DNA of 64,000 nucleotides. Source: an uncultured Kiloniellaceae bacterium. GTDB lineage: Bacteria; Pseudomonadota; Alphaproteobacteria; Kiloniellales; Kiloniellaceae. Where the stretch lies: assembly GCA_947500035.1 (NCBI GenBank), contig CANMQP010000018.1, positions 62,001 through 126,000 on the forward strand, given 5' to 3'. Both the position numbers and the translations under genes were made by a program. The notes under the pieces are model-generated. The model was given only the letters and a program-made list of their open reading frames with translations. It was not told where the DNA came from and did not search any database. This document shows positions 35,501-42,376 of the stretch, in pieces. The stretch's first letter is position 1; every line of letters begins with the position of its first letter.

Positions 35501-35718
35501 ATCTCCTTCACCTTGTCACGGTAGATCACCGCCGGGTTGTCGGCGGCAATGAAGGCGTCCGGAGTCGTATCCTTCACCAGGGAGGGCAGGAATGCACCCG
35601 CAGCCGCAATCCCCAGAAAACACAACAGCAAAAGCGTTTTGGGGAAAGCGGTAACAAAAAGAAAAAACCGCTCTCGAACCTTGCCGTCTTTACGCATCGC
35701 AGCATTAGCCCTGGTCAT
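32515..35718 (-). CDS. RND/MMPL exporter fused to a LolA-like lipoprotein-sorting domain
   Basis: The protein has 1067 residues. Residues ~1-780 are an RND/MMPL transporter: an N-terminal helix, a periplasmic loop, and two sets of membrane helices (RLNPLTAVVITLVLVVAFRS, IGIAVADSIHVLSEYYVRAA; second half AIAIGLGIDFSIHTIDRMKE). Met794 begins MKPSAVKAALAMATMTGLSL, then GGKAEA, which looks like a complete signal peptide. After it comes a ~240-residue outer-membrane lipoprotein-sorting (LolA-like, TP0789-type) domain with FYKSPTNVKGTGFLTYDY and DDQWLYLPALRKVRRISASD. These are normally separate neighbouring genes. Here they share one frame, although internal initiation at ATG 33339 could release the second protein. 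A MarR-site palindrome lies upstream. The cargo is probably a lipid or hydrophobic compound. Confidence 0.87.
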   Translation of the reverse strand: MTRANAAMRKDGKVRERFFLFVTAFPKTLLLLCFLGIAAAGAFLPSLVKDTTPDAFIAADNPAVIYRDKVKEIFGLDDPFVVAVVDRGETGIYNKAALDLVRDLSDKLAGLRNVDPDRVTSLATESNIVGTDEGMEVDDFYELGEGGRLDPAALKAAIDNFPLYQGSLVARDGSATLIVAEILDQDLSQATYDEILALVEAMTLPEGVEVHVAGVGAISGFLGTYIDNDAKRLNPLTAVVITLVLVVAFRSVAGAILPNLIVMATAAAALGLMAAFGVSFFVITNGLLPILIGIAVADSIHVLSEYYVRAAAHPEESRRDHIVQAMVRMFRPITLTTLTTIAGFMGLYIGAEMPPMQYFGLFAAVGVAAAWLYTILLLPAAITLIPVKPSRAFKQSKSSDLYGRVMTRFGAAVLRRPGAVVAVVAVIAVAGAFGASRVIVEESQIENFQRDEAIYIADQVMNRVFDGTNYIDVVIETPNREDLFKPENLALIERFQHAAESLEGVQGSTSVVDYIKQMHKAVNENRPEFYSIPDDDFLIAQLFLLYSTSANPTDFEEEVDYDYRRANVRLNLNSSLYRENREVIAALEDAIARDFNSDAMTANLSGRVYVNFHWLKTIGDNHLRSLGISLALVWLMASLVFRSALAGAFALIPVLMSLLLIYAVMGFTGIWLGVGTSMFAAIAIGLGIDFSIHTIDRMKELAMKGQGSFDARIAPLFPSTGRALFFNFAAIGLGFMVLTTSEVPPLLRFGILVGIAVTASFIASMAVMPALAKLLRPRFIWPADAAEDVPASGMKPSAVKAALAMATMTGLSLALLGGKAEAADLPDGHDIMQSVVDRDEGQWVTRTLIMEMTDRSGTTRTRETATFRRYYGDEKRTVMFYKSPTNVKGTGFLTYDYPEADRDDDQWLYLPALRKVRRISASDRGDYFLGTDLTYEDMKKENKVALEDYSFQTIGQEEVEGYMTYIVEGTPVSPEIAKELGYGKVVWRVDPEIWISRKAEMWDVNGNPLKTIHSREIEAINGIWTVQQIHVQHHKTGHQTLFRFSDIDYQSEIKDKVFKTRNLKRGL

Positions 35719-35801
35719 ATTTTGATCTCCTGCATGATCGTCGGTGAAAAGGAATCCGGACCCTCAAGGCTCCTCAAGACCGGCAACAAACAATGATACG
35801 T

Positions 35802-35815
35802 CGTGTATATACACG
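35802..35815. promoter_or_regulatory. Candidate MarR operator before the RND-LolA gene
   Basis: CGTGTATATACACG is a perfect 14-base palindrome 84 bases upstream of the exporter ATG. A copy with one change (CGTGAATATACACG) lies at the start of marR (36443), so the neighbouring MarR protein is the likely binder. Confidence 0.65.
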
Positions 35816-35923
35816 TTAGATCATTAAAAAATTTCCGGTAAAGCATCCGTCAAGCTGTCCCCTTAATGAGTTTCCGTGAGATCAGGCAGTCGTCGTGCCT
35901 GGATCGGTCCTGCCCGCTTCATG

Positions 35924-35983
35924 CATGTGTGGCTCAGGCATGTGTGGCTCAGGCTTATCTTGCTCCGGCATACATCGCTCAAG
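35924..35983. repeat. Four degenerate 15-bp tandem repeats at the 3' end of marR
   Basis: Two exact units (CATGTGTGGCTCAGG at 35924 and 35939) are followed by two diverged ones (CTTATCTTGCTCCGG, CATACATCGCTCAAG). The last unit includes the marR stop codon. The arrangement suggests local slippage that duplicated the gene end outward. Confidence 0.6.
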
Positions 35984-36440
35984 CATACCGGGCCGCCGTC
36001 GACATCTGTTCGTGAAAGAAGGTCCACCCCTCCTCCCCCAGCGCCGCCTTTAAATCGTTTTGCGCGCCGCGCCACAGGGGCACCGCCTCGGCGTAGCGCT
36101 CTTTCCCCGCGTCCGTCAGCCGCACCGCGCGCGCCCGGCCGAAACCGTCATCGCAAAGTTCCACCAGCCCTTCCCGTTCGAGCGGGCCCAGGTTGCGGCT
36201 GAAGGTGCTTCTGTCCATCCCCAGCTTTTCCGCCAGATCGGTCAGCGACACCCGCCCGTCGGACAGCGCCGCCGCCGTCAGCATGGTAAACTGCGTCGCC
36301 TTCAGCCCAAGCGGCCGCAGGGACTCGTCATAAGCCTTGGTGATCAGCCGGGAGGCCTGGCGCACCTTGAAGCAAGCACAGATCTGGCTGGCCTCGCGCG
36401 CCGCCGCCTGAATATCGGCTTTCTGTTTACCGCTCTTCAT
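35979..36440 (-). CDS. MarR family transcriptional regulator
   Basis: This is a protein of about 153 residues with the MarR winged helix: LKATQFTMLTAAALSDGRVS, LTDLAEKLGMDRSTFSRNLG and LERREG-like wing (PLEREGLVELCDDGFGRARA). Dimerisation helices lie at both ends; CACFKVRQASRLITKAYDES near the N-terminus carries a Cys pair (CAC) that could sense oxidants. The ATG at 36440 is three bases from a near-copy of the palindrome found upstream of the RND-LolA gene. It most likely represses itself and the exporter operon. Confidence 0.87.
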   Translation of the reverse strand: MKSGKQKADIQAAAREASQICACFKVRQASRLITKAYDESLRPLGLKATQFTMLTAAALSDGRVSLTDLAEKLGMDRSTFSRNLGPLEREGLVELCDDGFGRARAVRLTDAGKERYAEAVPLWRGAQNDLKAALGEEGWTFFHEQMSTAARYA

Positions 36441-36442
36441 AA

Positions 36443-36456
36443 CGTGAATATACACG
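36443..36456. promoter_or_regulatory. Candidate MarR operator at the marR start
   Basis: CGTGAATATACACG matches the perfect palindrome at 35802 with one mismatch. It lies three bases upstream of the preferred marR ATG and covers the alternative ATG at 36455, which fits autorepression. Confidence 0.6.
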
Positions 36457-36537
36457 ATGCGGTTCGTGTTTCAAGAAGAGTGGCTCAATTTTACCGCGAA
36501 GCATCAAGCGTCGCACGTCAAAGGATCAGCGGAACGA

Positions 36538-37452
36538 TCAGTCCTTACAACGTTCCTTCTCCGCTGCCGACAGCAAATCACGCAGCGCTTCGACCTTCGG
36601 CGAAGGGCTGCCCTTCGGCCAGATCATCATGGTTCTGATACGGTTTTGGCCCTCGGGCAAAGCCGTTATGCGAAGCCGCCTGCTTTCCGGAAAGGTGGCG
36701 ATCACACTGCGCGGCACCAGCGCGGCCCCCATCCCCGCCAAGACGCAACCCAGCATGGCATGGTAGGAACCCAGCTCGACCGTGCGGGTCGGCAAACTGC
36801 CCCGCTGGGCATACCAGGCCTCGAGCCGGCGCCGATGCGGGCAGCCCTGCTCGAACACGATCATTGTGTCCGGGACTCCCACGGTCTTTCCAATCAGCGG
36901 ATAATCCTGCGAGGTGACGATGACCGGTTCCTCGACAAAGGCGGGGACCGAGTCAAATCTGGCTTCCGCAACAGGCTCGGCCACGAACGCCGCCTCGATC
37001 TCACCGGCCAGCAAGGCCTTCGCGAGCTGCACCGGGTTGCCGGTGCGCATTTCCATGGTCACTTCGGGATAAAGGCGGCTGTAGCGCGCAAGCGGTTCAG
37101 GTAACCTGATCGCGGCGGTGCTTTCCATGGCCCCGAGACGGAAGACACCCCTGGGTTTGTCGTCGGCAAGGGCCGCCTCTGCCTCCGCCGCCAGGGCCAG
37201 CAGCCTGTCGGCGTAATCCAGCAGCGTCTGTCCCGCCGCCGTCAATACGAGCTTCTTGCCCCGGCGGTCGAAGAGACGTGTCTCCAGGCGTTCCTCGAGT
37301 TGTCGGATACGCGTGGTGACGTTTGATTGCACCCGGTTGAGGCGCTCAGCCGCGCGGGTGATGCCGCCCTCGCGGACCACCGCCGTAAAAATCCTGAGTT
37401 CTGAGAGCTCCAACCATCTCTCCGTGAGATTATTTTTATCATTATTATTCAT
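36538..37452 (-). CDS. LysR family regulator divergent from the globin gene
   Basis: This is a LysR protein of about 304 residues with an unusually Asn-rich start (MNNNDKNNLTERWLELSELR). The helix-turn-helix (FTAVVREGGITRAAERLNRV) is followed by an effector domain with GCVLAGMGAALVPRSVIATF. The reading frame is open well upstream to 37923, but that extension runs antisense to the globin gene and is not real. Divergence from globin and DUF1330 genes makes it their likely regulator. Confidence 0.87.
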   Translation of the reverse strand: MNNNDKNNLTERWLELSELRIFTAVVREGGITRAAERLNRVQSNVTTRIRQLEERLETRLFDRRGKKLVLTAAGQTLLDYADRLLALAAEAEAALADDKPRGVFRLGAMESTAAIRLPEPLARYSRLYPEVTMEMRTGNPVQLAKALLAGEIEAAFVAEPVAEARFDSVPAFVEEPVIVTSQDYPLIGKTVGVPDTMIVFEQGCPHRRRLEAWYAQRGSLPTRTVELGSYHAMLGCVLAGMGAALVPRSVIATFPESRRLRITALPEGQNRIRTMMIWPKGSPSPKVEALRDLLSAAEKERCKD

Positions 37453-37536
37453 TTTTTTAGATTTTGGAAAGCCGTTATCACACTCCCGGCAACGAACTTG
37501 CCTCTCGCAAACCCCTCTCAACAGCAGGAGGCCGGG

Positions 37537-37956
37537 ATGACACCGGAAGAAAAGACACTTGTTCAAGCGACCTGGGCGCAGGTCGCACCCATCGCACCCG
37601 CGGCGGCGGATCTCTTTTACCAGCGCCTCTTCGAGCAGGCTCCTGAAATCAGGTCGCTCTTCGGCAACACGGATATGACCGCGCAAAAGGGCCGGCTGAT
37701 CGAGGCGGTCTCCCGGACCGTTGCCGGCCTTCAGGACGAGGACTCCCTGCGCACGGAACTGGCTGCGCTTGGACGCCGCCACGCCGGTTACGGCGTTCAG
37801 GACAGCCACTATGAAAGCGTCGGCGCGGCATTGCTCTGGACCCTGGAAACCGGCCTGGGCGCGGCTTGGAGCGAAGAGGCCCGCCGGGCCTGGACGCACG
37901 CCTACGGCATTATCGCCCGGCAAATGAGTGAGGCCGCAAAGCGCGCCATGGGCTGA
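37537..37956 (+). CDS. Single-domain globin, flavohaemoglobin type (globin 1)
   Basis: This is a 139-residue haem protein. Tyr28 (B10), Phe42 (CD1), Gln50 (E7) and the proximal His82 (F8, in RRHAGYGV) can all be placed. Tyr B10 with Gln E7 is the distal-pocket pattern of flavohaemoglobins, linked to oxygen binding and NO dioxygenation. No reductase domain is attached. AGGAGG precedes the ATG. A second, similar globin is at 60128. The DUF1330 gene follows in the same direction. Confidence 0.88.
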   Translation: MTPEEKTLVQATWAQVAPIAPAAADLFYQRLFEQAPEIRSLFGNTDMTAQKGRLIEAVSRTVAGLQDEDSLRTELAALGRRHAGYGVQDSHYESVGAALLWTLETGLGAAWSEEARRAWTHAYGIIARQMSEAAKRAMG

Positions 37957-38003
37957 TATTCGCAGCTAAAGCCCTGAAAACCCGAAATGAAAAGGAGTGC
38001 GAG

Positions 38004-38291
38004 ATGTCAAAAGGCTATTGGGTGGTCCGCGTCTCGGTCAAAAACCCGGAGAACTACCCCGCGTATCTGGCCGCGGCGCGCCCGGCATTCGAAAAATACG
38101 ACGCGCGTTTTCTAGTGCGCGGCGGGCAGTTCTCCGCGCCGGAGGGACAGGCCCGCGACCGGAACGTGGTCGTCGAGTTCAAGGACTACGACACGGCCAT
38201 CCGCTGCTACCAGTCACCGGAGTATCAGGCAGCCCGAGACGTCAGGATGGCAAACGCCGACGCGGATTTCCTGATTGTGGAAGGCAGTTGA
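38004..38291 (+). CDS. DUF1330 family protein
   Basis: This is a 95-residue dimeric alpha-beta barrel (ferredoxin-like) protein. YWVVRVSVKNPENYPAYLAA, FLVRGGQFSAPEGQ and DRNVVVEFKDYDTAIRCYQS match DUF1330, whose molecular role is unsettled. AAAAGGAG precedes the ATG, 47 bases after the globin stop, so both are probably in one transcript. Confidence 0.86.
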   Translation: MSKGYWVVRVSVKNPENYPAYLAAARPAFEKYDARFLVRGGQFSAPEGQARDRNVVVEFKDYDTAIRCYQSPEYQAARDVRMANADADFLIVEGS

Positions 38292-38301
38292 AGATTTGGC
38301 T

Positions 38302-38763
38302 TTATATCGGCAGCTCGAGGGTCGCCTTCTCCGTCGACACGACGATGGAGGTGCGGAACTTACGGACATTTTTGTCGGCGAAGAAAAAGCGGTGGGTGAA
38401 GGCTTCGTAGGCGGCAATGTCCTTTGCCACCACGATCATGACAAAGTCCGCGTCGCCGGCGATGCAGTAAAAGTTCAGCACCTGCTCATCGGTCCGGGCC
38501 TTGCGCTTGAAGGCATCGATCTGATCCAGCCGGTCGCGCTCCAGTTCGATCGAAACAATCGCGGTGATGCCAAGTCCCAGCTTTTTCTGGTCGAGCACCG
38601 CCACCTCCTTTTGAATAACCCCGCTCTCGCGCAGCACCCGTAGCCTGCGTTGAGTGGAAGCGGTGGACAAACCGGTCCGTTCGGCCATGTCGGGGATGGT
38701 CGTCTTGACGTTCTTTTGGAGCAGCGCGAGAAGCTGGCGATCCTTAGCATCGATTTCCTGCAT
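38302..38763 (-). CDS. Lrp/AsnC family regulator
   Basis: This 153-residue protein has an N-terminal helix-turn-helix (QEIDAKDRQLLALLQKNVKT, TGLSTASTQRRLRVLRESGV) and a C-terminal RAM effector-binding domain (VLNFYCIAGDADFVMIVVAK). It is divergent from azlCD, the typical context of an Lrp protein controlling branched-chain amino-acid export. Confidence 0.9.
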   Translation of the reverse strand: MQEIDAKDRQLLALLQKNVKTTIPDMAERTGLSTASTQRRLRVLRESGVIQKEVAVLDQKKLGLGITAIVSIELERDRLDQIDAFKRKARTDEQVLNFYCIAGDADFVMIVVAKDIAAYEAFTHRFFFADKNVRKFRTSIVVSTEKATLELPI

Positions 38764-38857
38764 GGCATCAAAATTCCTCTAACTTTGATCGCATCATATC
38801 AAATATTAGCCAAAATACTAATTTATCCGATCACATCGGCGCATCTATCCTGACCGG

Positions 38858-39538
38858 ATGAAACGAGGTGCAATTGCCATTCTTCCGCTCGCGTTCGGTG
38901 CTGCCATCTACGGCTTCGCCTTTGGCATTCTCGCGGCTCAGGCCGGGTTTCCCTGGTGGGGAGTCGCCATGATGAGCGGCGCGGTTCATGCGGGATCCTC
39001 TCAGATCGTCGCCGTCGAGCAGTTCTCCGGCGGCTCGGCCATTCTGGGAGCGGCCTTGGCCGGAGCCGCGCTCAACCTGCGCTACATCGGAATTGTCGCG
39101 TCCCTGGCCCGGGTCCTGCAGAGCCTCCCGCTTCACCTGCGGCTCCTGGCGATCCACATCACCGGCGATGAAAACTGGGCCCTGACCATGGCGGAGCGGG
39201 CGAAGAATCCTGCGATTGGCGCGGCCTTTTTGCTGGGTTCCGGCTTTGTCATGATCAGCGTCTGGACCGCATCGACGGCCCTGGGCGCGGTGCTGGGAGC
39301 ATCGCTGCCGGACCTCGAGGCCTTCGGACTGGGCTTCGCCTTTACCGCCGCCTTCATCGCGATGGCGCGCGGTCTGTGGCGGGGACAGGAGAACATACTG
39401 CCCTGGCTGGTCAGCTTTGCCGTCACCGGCTTGCTGGTCATGACCGGACTGCCCAAGGCCTACGCCATTGTGGGCGGAACCCTCTGCGGCCTCACTCTGG
39501 CCACTGTGGTGCGCCAACGCCGGAGCGCGGGAGAGTGA
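38858..39538 (+). CDS. azlC: AzlC family branched-chain amino-acid exporter subunit
   Basis: This is a 226-residue membrane protein. FGAAIYGFAFGILAAQAGFP, MSGAVHAGSSQIVAVEQF and ALNLRYIGIVASLARVL are the AzlC hallmarks. With AzlD it forms an exporter for branched-chain amino acids or azaleucine. Its TGA overlaps the azlD GTG. Confidence 0.92.
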   Translation: MKRGAIAILPLAFGAAIYGFAFGILAAQAGFPWWGVAMMSGAVHAGSSQIVAVEQFSGGSAILGAALAGAALNLRYIGIVASLARVLQSLPLHLRLLAIHITGDENWALTMAERAKNPAIGAAFLLGSGFVMISVWTASTALGAVLGASLPDLEAFGLGFAFTAAFIAMARGLWRGQENILPWLVSFAVTGLLVMTGLPKAYAIVGGTLCGLTLATVVRQRRSAGE

Positions 39539-39831
39539 CGGATTATCATTGGCTGTTAATCGGCATCCTCGCCGCCGCTGCCTTTACCATCCGGCTGACC
39601 GGGTTGATCGCGGGCAACGCGATCCGCCGGTCCCGTCTGGCGCCGCTGCTTGACGATCTGCCGGGTCTGATCATCGTAGCTCTCGTCGCCGCGTCATTGG
39701 CCGGACAACCTGTCCTGACGTGGCTCGCAGCCGCCGCGGCCCTTGCCGCCGCCTGGAAAACCAACAACGTGGTCGCGACCATGCTGGTTGGTGTGGCGGT
39801 CTTCGCCGGGCTCTCGATGACGGGTTTCTGA
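39535..39831 (+). CDS. azlD: AzlD family branched-chain amino-acid transport subunit
   Basis: This 98-residue protein has three to four membrane helices and an opening typical of AzlD (ILAAAAFTIRLTGLIAGNAI). The GTG start at 39535 overlaps the azlC stop (GTGA). The longer open frame starting at 39376 runs out of frame inside azlC and is not used. Confidence 0.87.
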   Translation: MTDYHWLLIGILAAAAFTIRLTGLIAGNAIRRSRLAPLLDDLPGLIIVALVAASLAGQPVLTWLAAAAALAAAWKTNNVVATMLVGVAVFAGLSMTGF

Positions 39832-39929
39832 CGCGACATTCTGGTGGCTTGAAAAACTAGAGCGATGCCGCGTAGTTTCACGATCAAGTTTGAATCCGCA
39901 AACGCAATCGATGGAAACGGATGCCCGGC

Positions 39930-40448
39930 ATGAGCCACCCCGACAGGACGATTGAAACCGAGCGGCTGCTTCTTGTGCCCTGCCAAAAGGAGCATGCGGC
40001 AGCGCTCAACCGCATGAACCGTTTGCCGGAGGTCATGAAGTACATGGGCGGTCAGACCGAAACGCTGGAAGACACGCTGGCCTTTATCGAACGCGTCACG
40101 GAGCGTTGGGCGCAACATGGCTGTTCCTGGTGGACAGCCTTCGAAAAGACGTCCGGCGCGTGTGTTGGGGCAGCCACCCTTCAGTATCTCCCCGGCGACG
40201 CCAAGGGCCGCCTGGAAGTCGGCTGGCGCCTCTTGCCGTCACAGCAGGGAAAAGGTTATGCGACCGAAGCCGGACGTGCGGCCGTCGCCTACGGCCGTAG
40301 GAATTTCCCCGGCGAAGAGATCGTCGCGGTGGCCCATCCGGAAAACGCCGCGTCACATCACGTCATGGAACGGCTCGGGATGAGCTTTGCCTGCGTGGAA
40401 GAACACTACGGCGAGCCCTGCGCCGTCTATGTTTTCCCTGCGCCTTGA
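39930..40448 (+). CDS. GNAT acetyltransferase, RimJ/RimL-like
   Basis: This is a protein of about 172 residues. ETERLLLVPCQKEHAAALNR opens the domain. LEVGWRLLPSQQGKGYATEA holds the acetyl-CoA loop and HPENAASHHVMERLGMSFAC the C-terminal motif. The substrate is unknown. Two ATGs nine bases apart (39921, 39930) could serve as start. Confidence 0.86.
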   Translation: MSHPDRTIETERLLLVPCQKEHAAALNRMNRLPEVMKYMGGQTETLEDTLAFIERVTERWAQHGCSWWTAFEKTSGACVGAATLQYLPGDAKGRLEVGWRLLPSQQGKGYATEAGRAAVAYGRRNFPGEEIVAVAHPENAASHHVMERLGMSFACVEEHYGEPCAVYVFPAP

Positions 40449-40464
40449 CTGGCCGCCCGAAGCC

Positions 40465-41355
40465 TCACGCCTTGGCTCCTTGTTCCATCCTCTTTGACCA
40501 GGCATCGGCCAGATCGATGAGCACGGATTTAAACTGGCGTTTCGCCACGGAAGAAAAGAGGGTGCGGGCGAGAAACCCACCCTTCGGTTTCGCCTCGATG
40601 TCTATGGAGAAAACCGACCCGTTTCCGCTCGGCTCTACGGACCAGCGGCCTTGGAGGTCGGCAATCGGATAAGGATAGTCCGGCGCCTCGGTATGGATTT
40701 TGAAACCGAAGGACTGCCCCTCCTCGAAGAGATCGCAGGTCTCCGTCCAGTTCTCGCCTTTCGGGCCGAAACAGCGGCGTTTCATGCCGATCCCCAGGCC
40801 TGACAGCACCTCGACTTTGGAAATGTTGCTGGCCACGTCGGCGTATCCGGGGTGATCGGTCATGACCTCCCAAACCCTCTCGGCGGGCGCCGCGACCGCC
40901 CGCTCGACCCTTGCGATCAGGATACCGTTGTTCGAGTGAACGCTGGCACGGCTTTCCGGGTCTCTGATTTTACCGGCGCCGAAATACTGACCGACGGCAA
41001 AGAAAGCCATAAAGGCAGCAACGGCTTCGATTGCGACGATGCCACTGTCACTGAAAATCTGCCCGTAGGAGAAGACAAGCGCACCACTTGCAAGCAGCCA
41101 TCCGAGGTCCGCAAAAACGATCAGCATCACCTGATTTTTCGTCACGAAGCGGTTGCTCGCCATCAGCAACAGATCCAGCGCGAAGACGACGAGGCCGACA
41201 CCCAAGAGTCTCAAGGCGAGAGGTTTCCAGCCGCTCGGGTCCATAAAGATCGTCTGCGCTGTCGCGTCGGCGAAAACCAGCAGTTCAAGTCCGACGAGGA
41301 GGGAAAACGCCGCATTCAGTGCCAGAAACACGCGGGCCGTGGTCGTTGGAGCCAT
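40465..41355 (-). CDS. Membrane protein with C-terminal SRPBCC (START-like) domain
   Basis: This is a protein of about 296 residues. The first ~130 residues contain four hydrophobic segments (VFLALNAAFSLLVGLELLVF, LALRLLGVGLVVFALDLLLM and later ones). Residues ~145-296 form a polyketide-cyclase/SRPBCC domain (RVERAVAAPAERVWEVMTDH, YADVASNISKVEVLSG). It probably binds a hydrophobic ligand at the membrane. AAAGGA precedes ATG 41355. The fusion is uncommon. It is convergent with the GNAT gene. Confidence 0.78.
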   Translation of the reverse strand: MAPTTTARVFLALNAAFSLLVGLELLVFADATAQTIFMDPSGWKPLALRLLGVGLVVFALDLLLMASNRFVTKNQVMLIVFADLGWLLASGALVFSYGQIFSDSGIVAIEAVAAFMAFFAVGQYFGAGKIRDPESRASVHSNNGILIARVERAVAAPAERVWEVMTDHPGYADVASNISKVEVLSGLGIGMKRRCFGPKGENWTETCDLFEEGQSFGFKIHTEAPDYPYPIADLQGRWSVEPSGNGSVFSIDIEAKPKGGFLARTLFSSVAKRQFKSVLIDLADAWSKRMEQGAKA

Positions 41356-41479
41356 ATCAAATCCTTTCATGACCGGAATCTGCCGAAAGGATTTCAGGTG
41401 CTTTGAAGCGCTTCAATTACGTCGGACGTCATGGAAACGGGCCAACGCGCGTCGATCCGCATTAGAGAGTTGTCTTCCG

Positions 41480-42274
41480 TCACTCCTCAGCCAGCCAGAA
41501 AGGCTGAAGCTCTAACGCAAGCTCAGGCACGGAGCGCTGTTGCTCCAGATTTCGAATGCCTGCGGCAATCCAATCGCAAGTCTCTCGCGTTGCCGGGTCA
41601 ATCACGGGCTCACGGCCAAGCGCCGAGCGCCAGTGATCCCAAGGCGACACTTCCTGACCGCACAGGGCAAAATAGTCTCGCGCCAGATTGACCCACAGAA
41701 ACCATTCGCTAGCGGCATCGCCATGACCAAAGAGTTCCGGCGCAACTTTCCCTGCCCGCACCAGATCCCACGCCTCAACTGCGGTTACGAATGCGCCGTC
41801 CGGCACATCGGCGGTGTCGAATCCGATACCAAGGTGATCGCAATGCGGCGCGTCCAATTGGGCATCCACCCGCACCCAGCGCTTGGTATCGGCGCACCGG
41901 TATTCACAAAGCCAGTGATCCTCGTAGCGGCCAGGAACAAAGTACTGCGCGAACCCGCATCTGACCCGCGCGGCAAAGGACTTATGCCGCAAGAGGCCAC
42001 ACATCATGACCGCGTAATCACGGCAGGTTCCGACGGCACGGTGATCGACTGGCCGGGCAGCAGCAAGGGTTTGAGCGGAAGTCTGAAAAATCTGTTCCAG
42101 CCGTTTTTCAACAGGAAGCGTCTCGCGCGACCGCGTCGAAAAAGCGGAACCGGTCAATCCGTAGACATCAAGAAAATCGCTATGGACAAAAAGCCCCTGC
42201 ACGATCGCCAACAAGGACGAAACATCGTCCGGCAGCGCATCGAACTCAGATGCGTGTTTGCCAGGCGATGTCAT
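41480..42274 (-). CDS. Transglutaminase-like cysteine peptidase-fold protein
   Basis: This is a cytoplasmic protein of about 264 residues. The Cys-His-Asp triad of the transglutaminase-like superfamily can be placed: Cys in VGTCRDYAVMMCGLLR, His in RYEDHWLCEY and Asp in WVRVDAQLD. It could be a peptidase, amidase or cross-linking enzyme; the substrate is unknown. No signal peptide is seen. ATG 42274 was preferred over 42301. Confidence 0.8.
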   Translation of the reverse strand: MTSPGKHASEFDALPDDVSSLLAIVQGLFVHSDFLDVYGLTGSAFSTRSRETLPVEKRLEQIFQTSAQTLAAARPVDHRAVGTCRDYAVMMCGLLRHKSFAARVRCGFAQYFVPGRYEDHWLCEYRCADTKRWVRVDAQLDAPHCDHLGIGFDTADVPDGAFVTAVEAWDLVRAGKVAPELFGHGDAASEWFLWVNLARDYFALCGQEVSPWDHWRSALGREPVIDPATRETCDWIAAGIRNLEQQRSVPELALELQPFWLAEE

Positions 42275-42376
42275 GGCTCCTTGCTGTACGAGGCTTCTCA
42301 TGGGACCTCAGGTCATTCTGTACGGTGCCCGCAATGTCATGCCTAGAAGTTACACCATCGTCCCAAACCTCGCATC

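Noticed and set aside
34228-35796. 522-residue plus-strand frame over the RND gene
   Set aside because: It is antisense to conserved RND sequence, with shadow-like composition and no domain.
36538-37923. 461-residue reading frame extending the LysR gene upstream
   Set aside because: The added part lies antisense to the globin gene; LysR proteins start at the MNNNDKNN position (37452).
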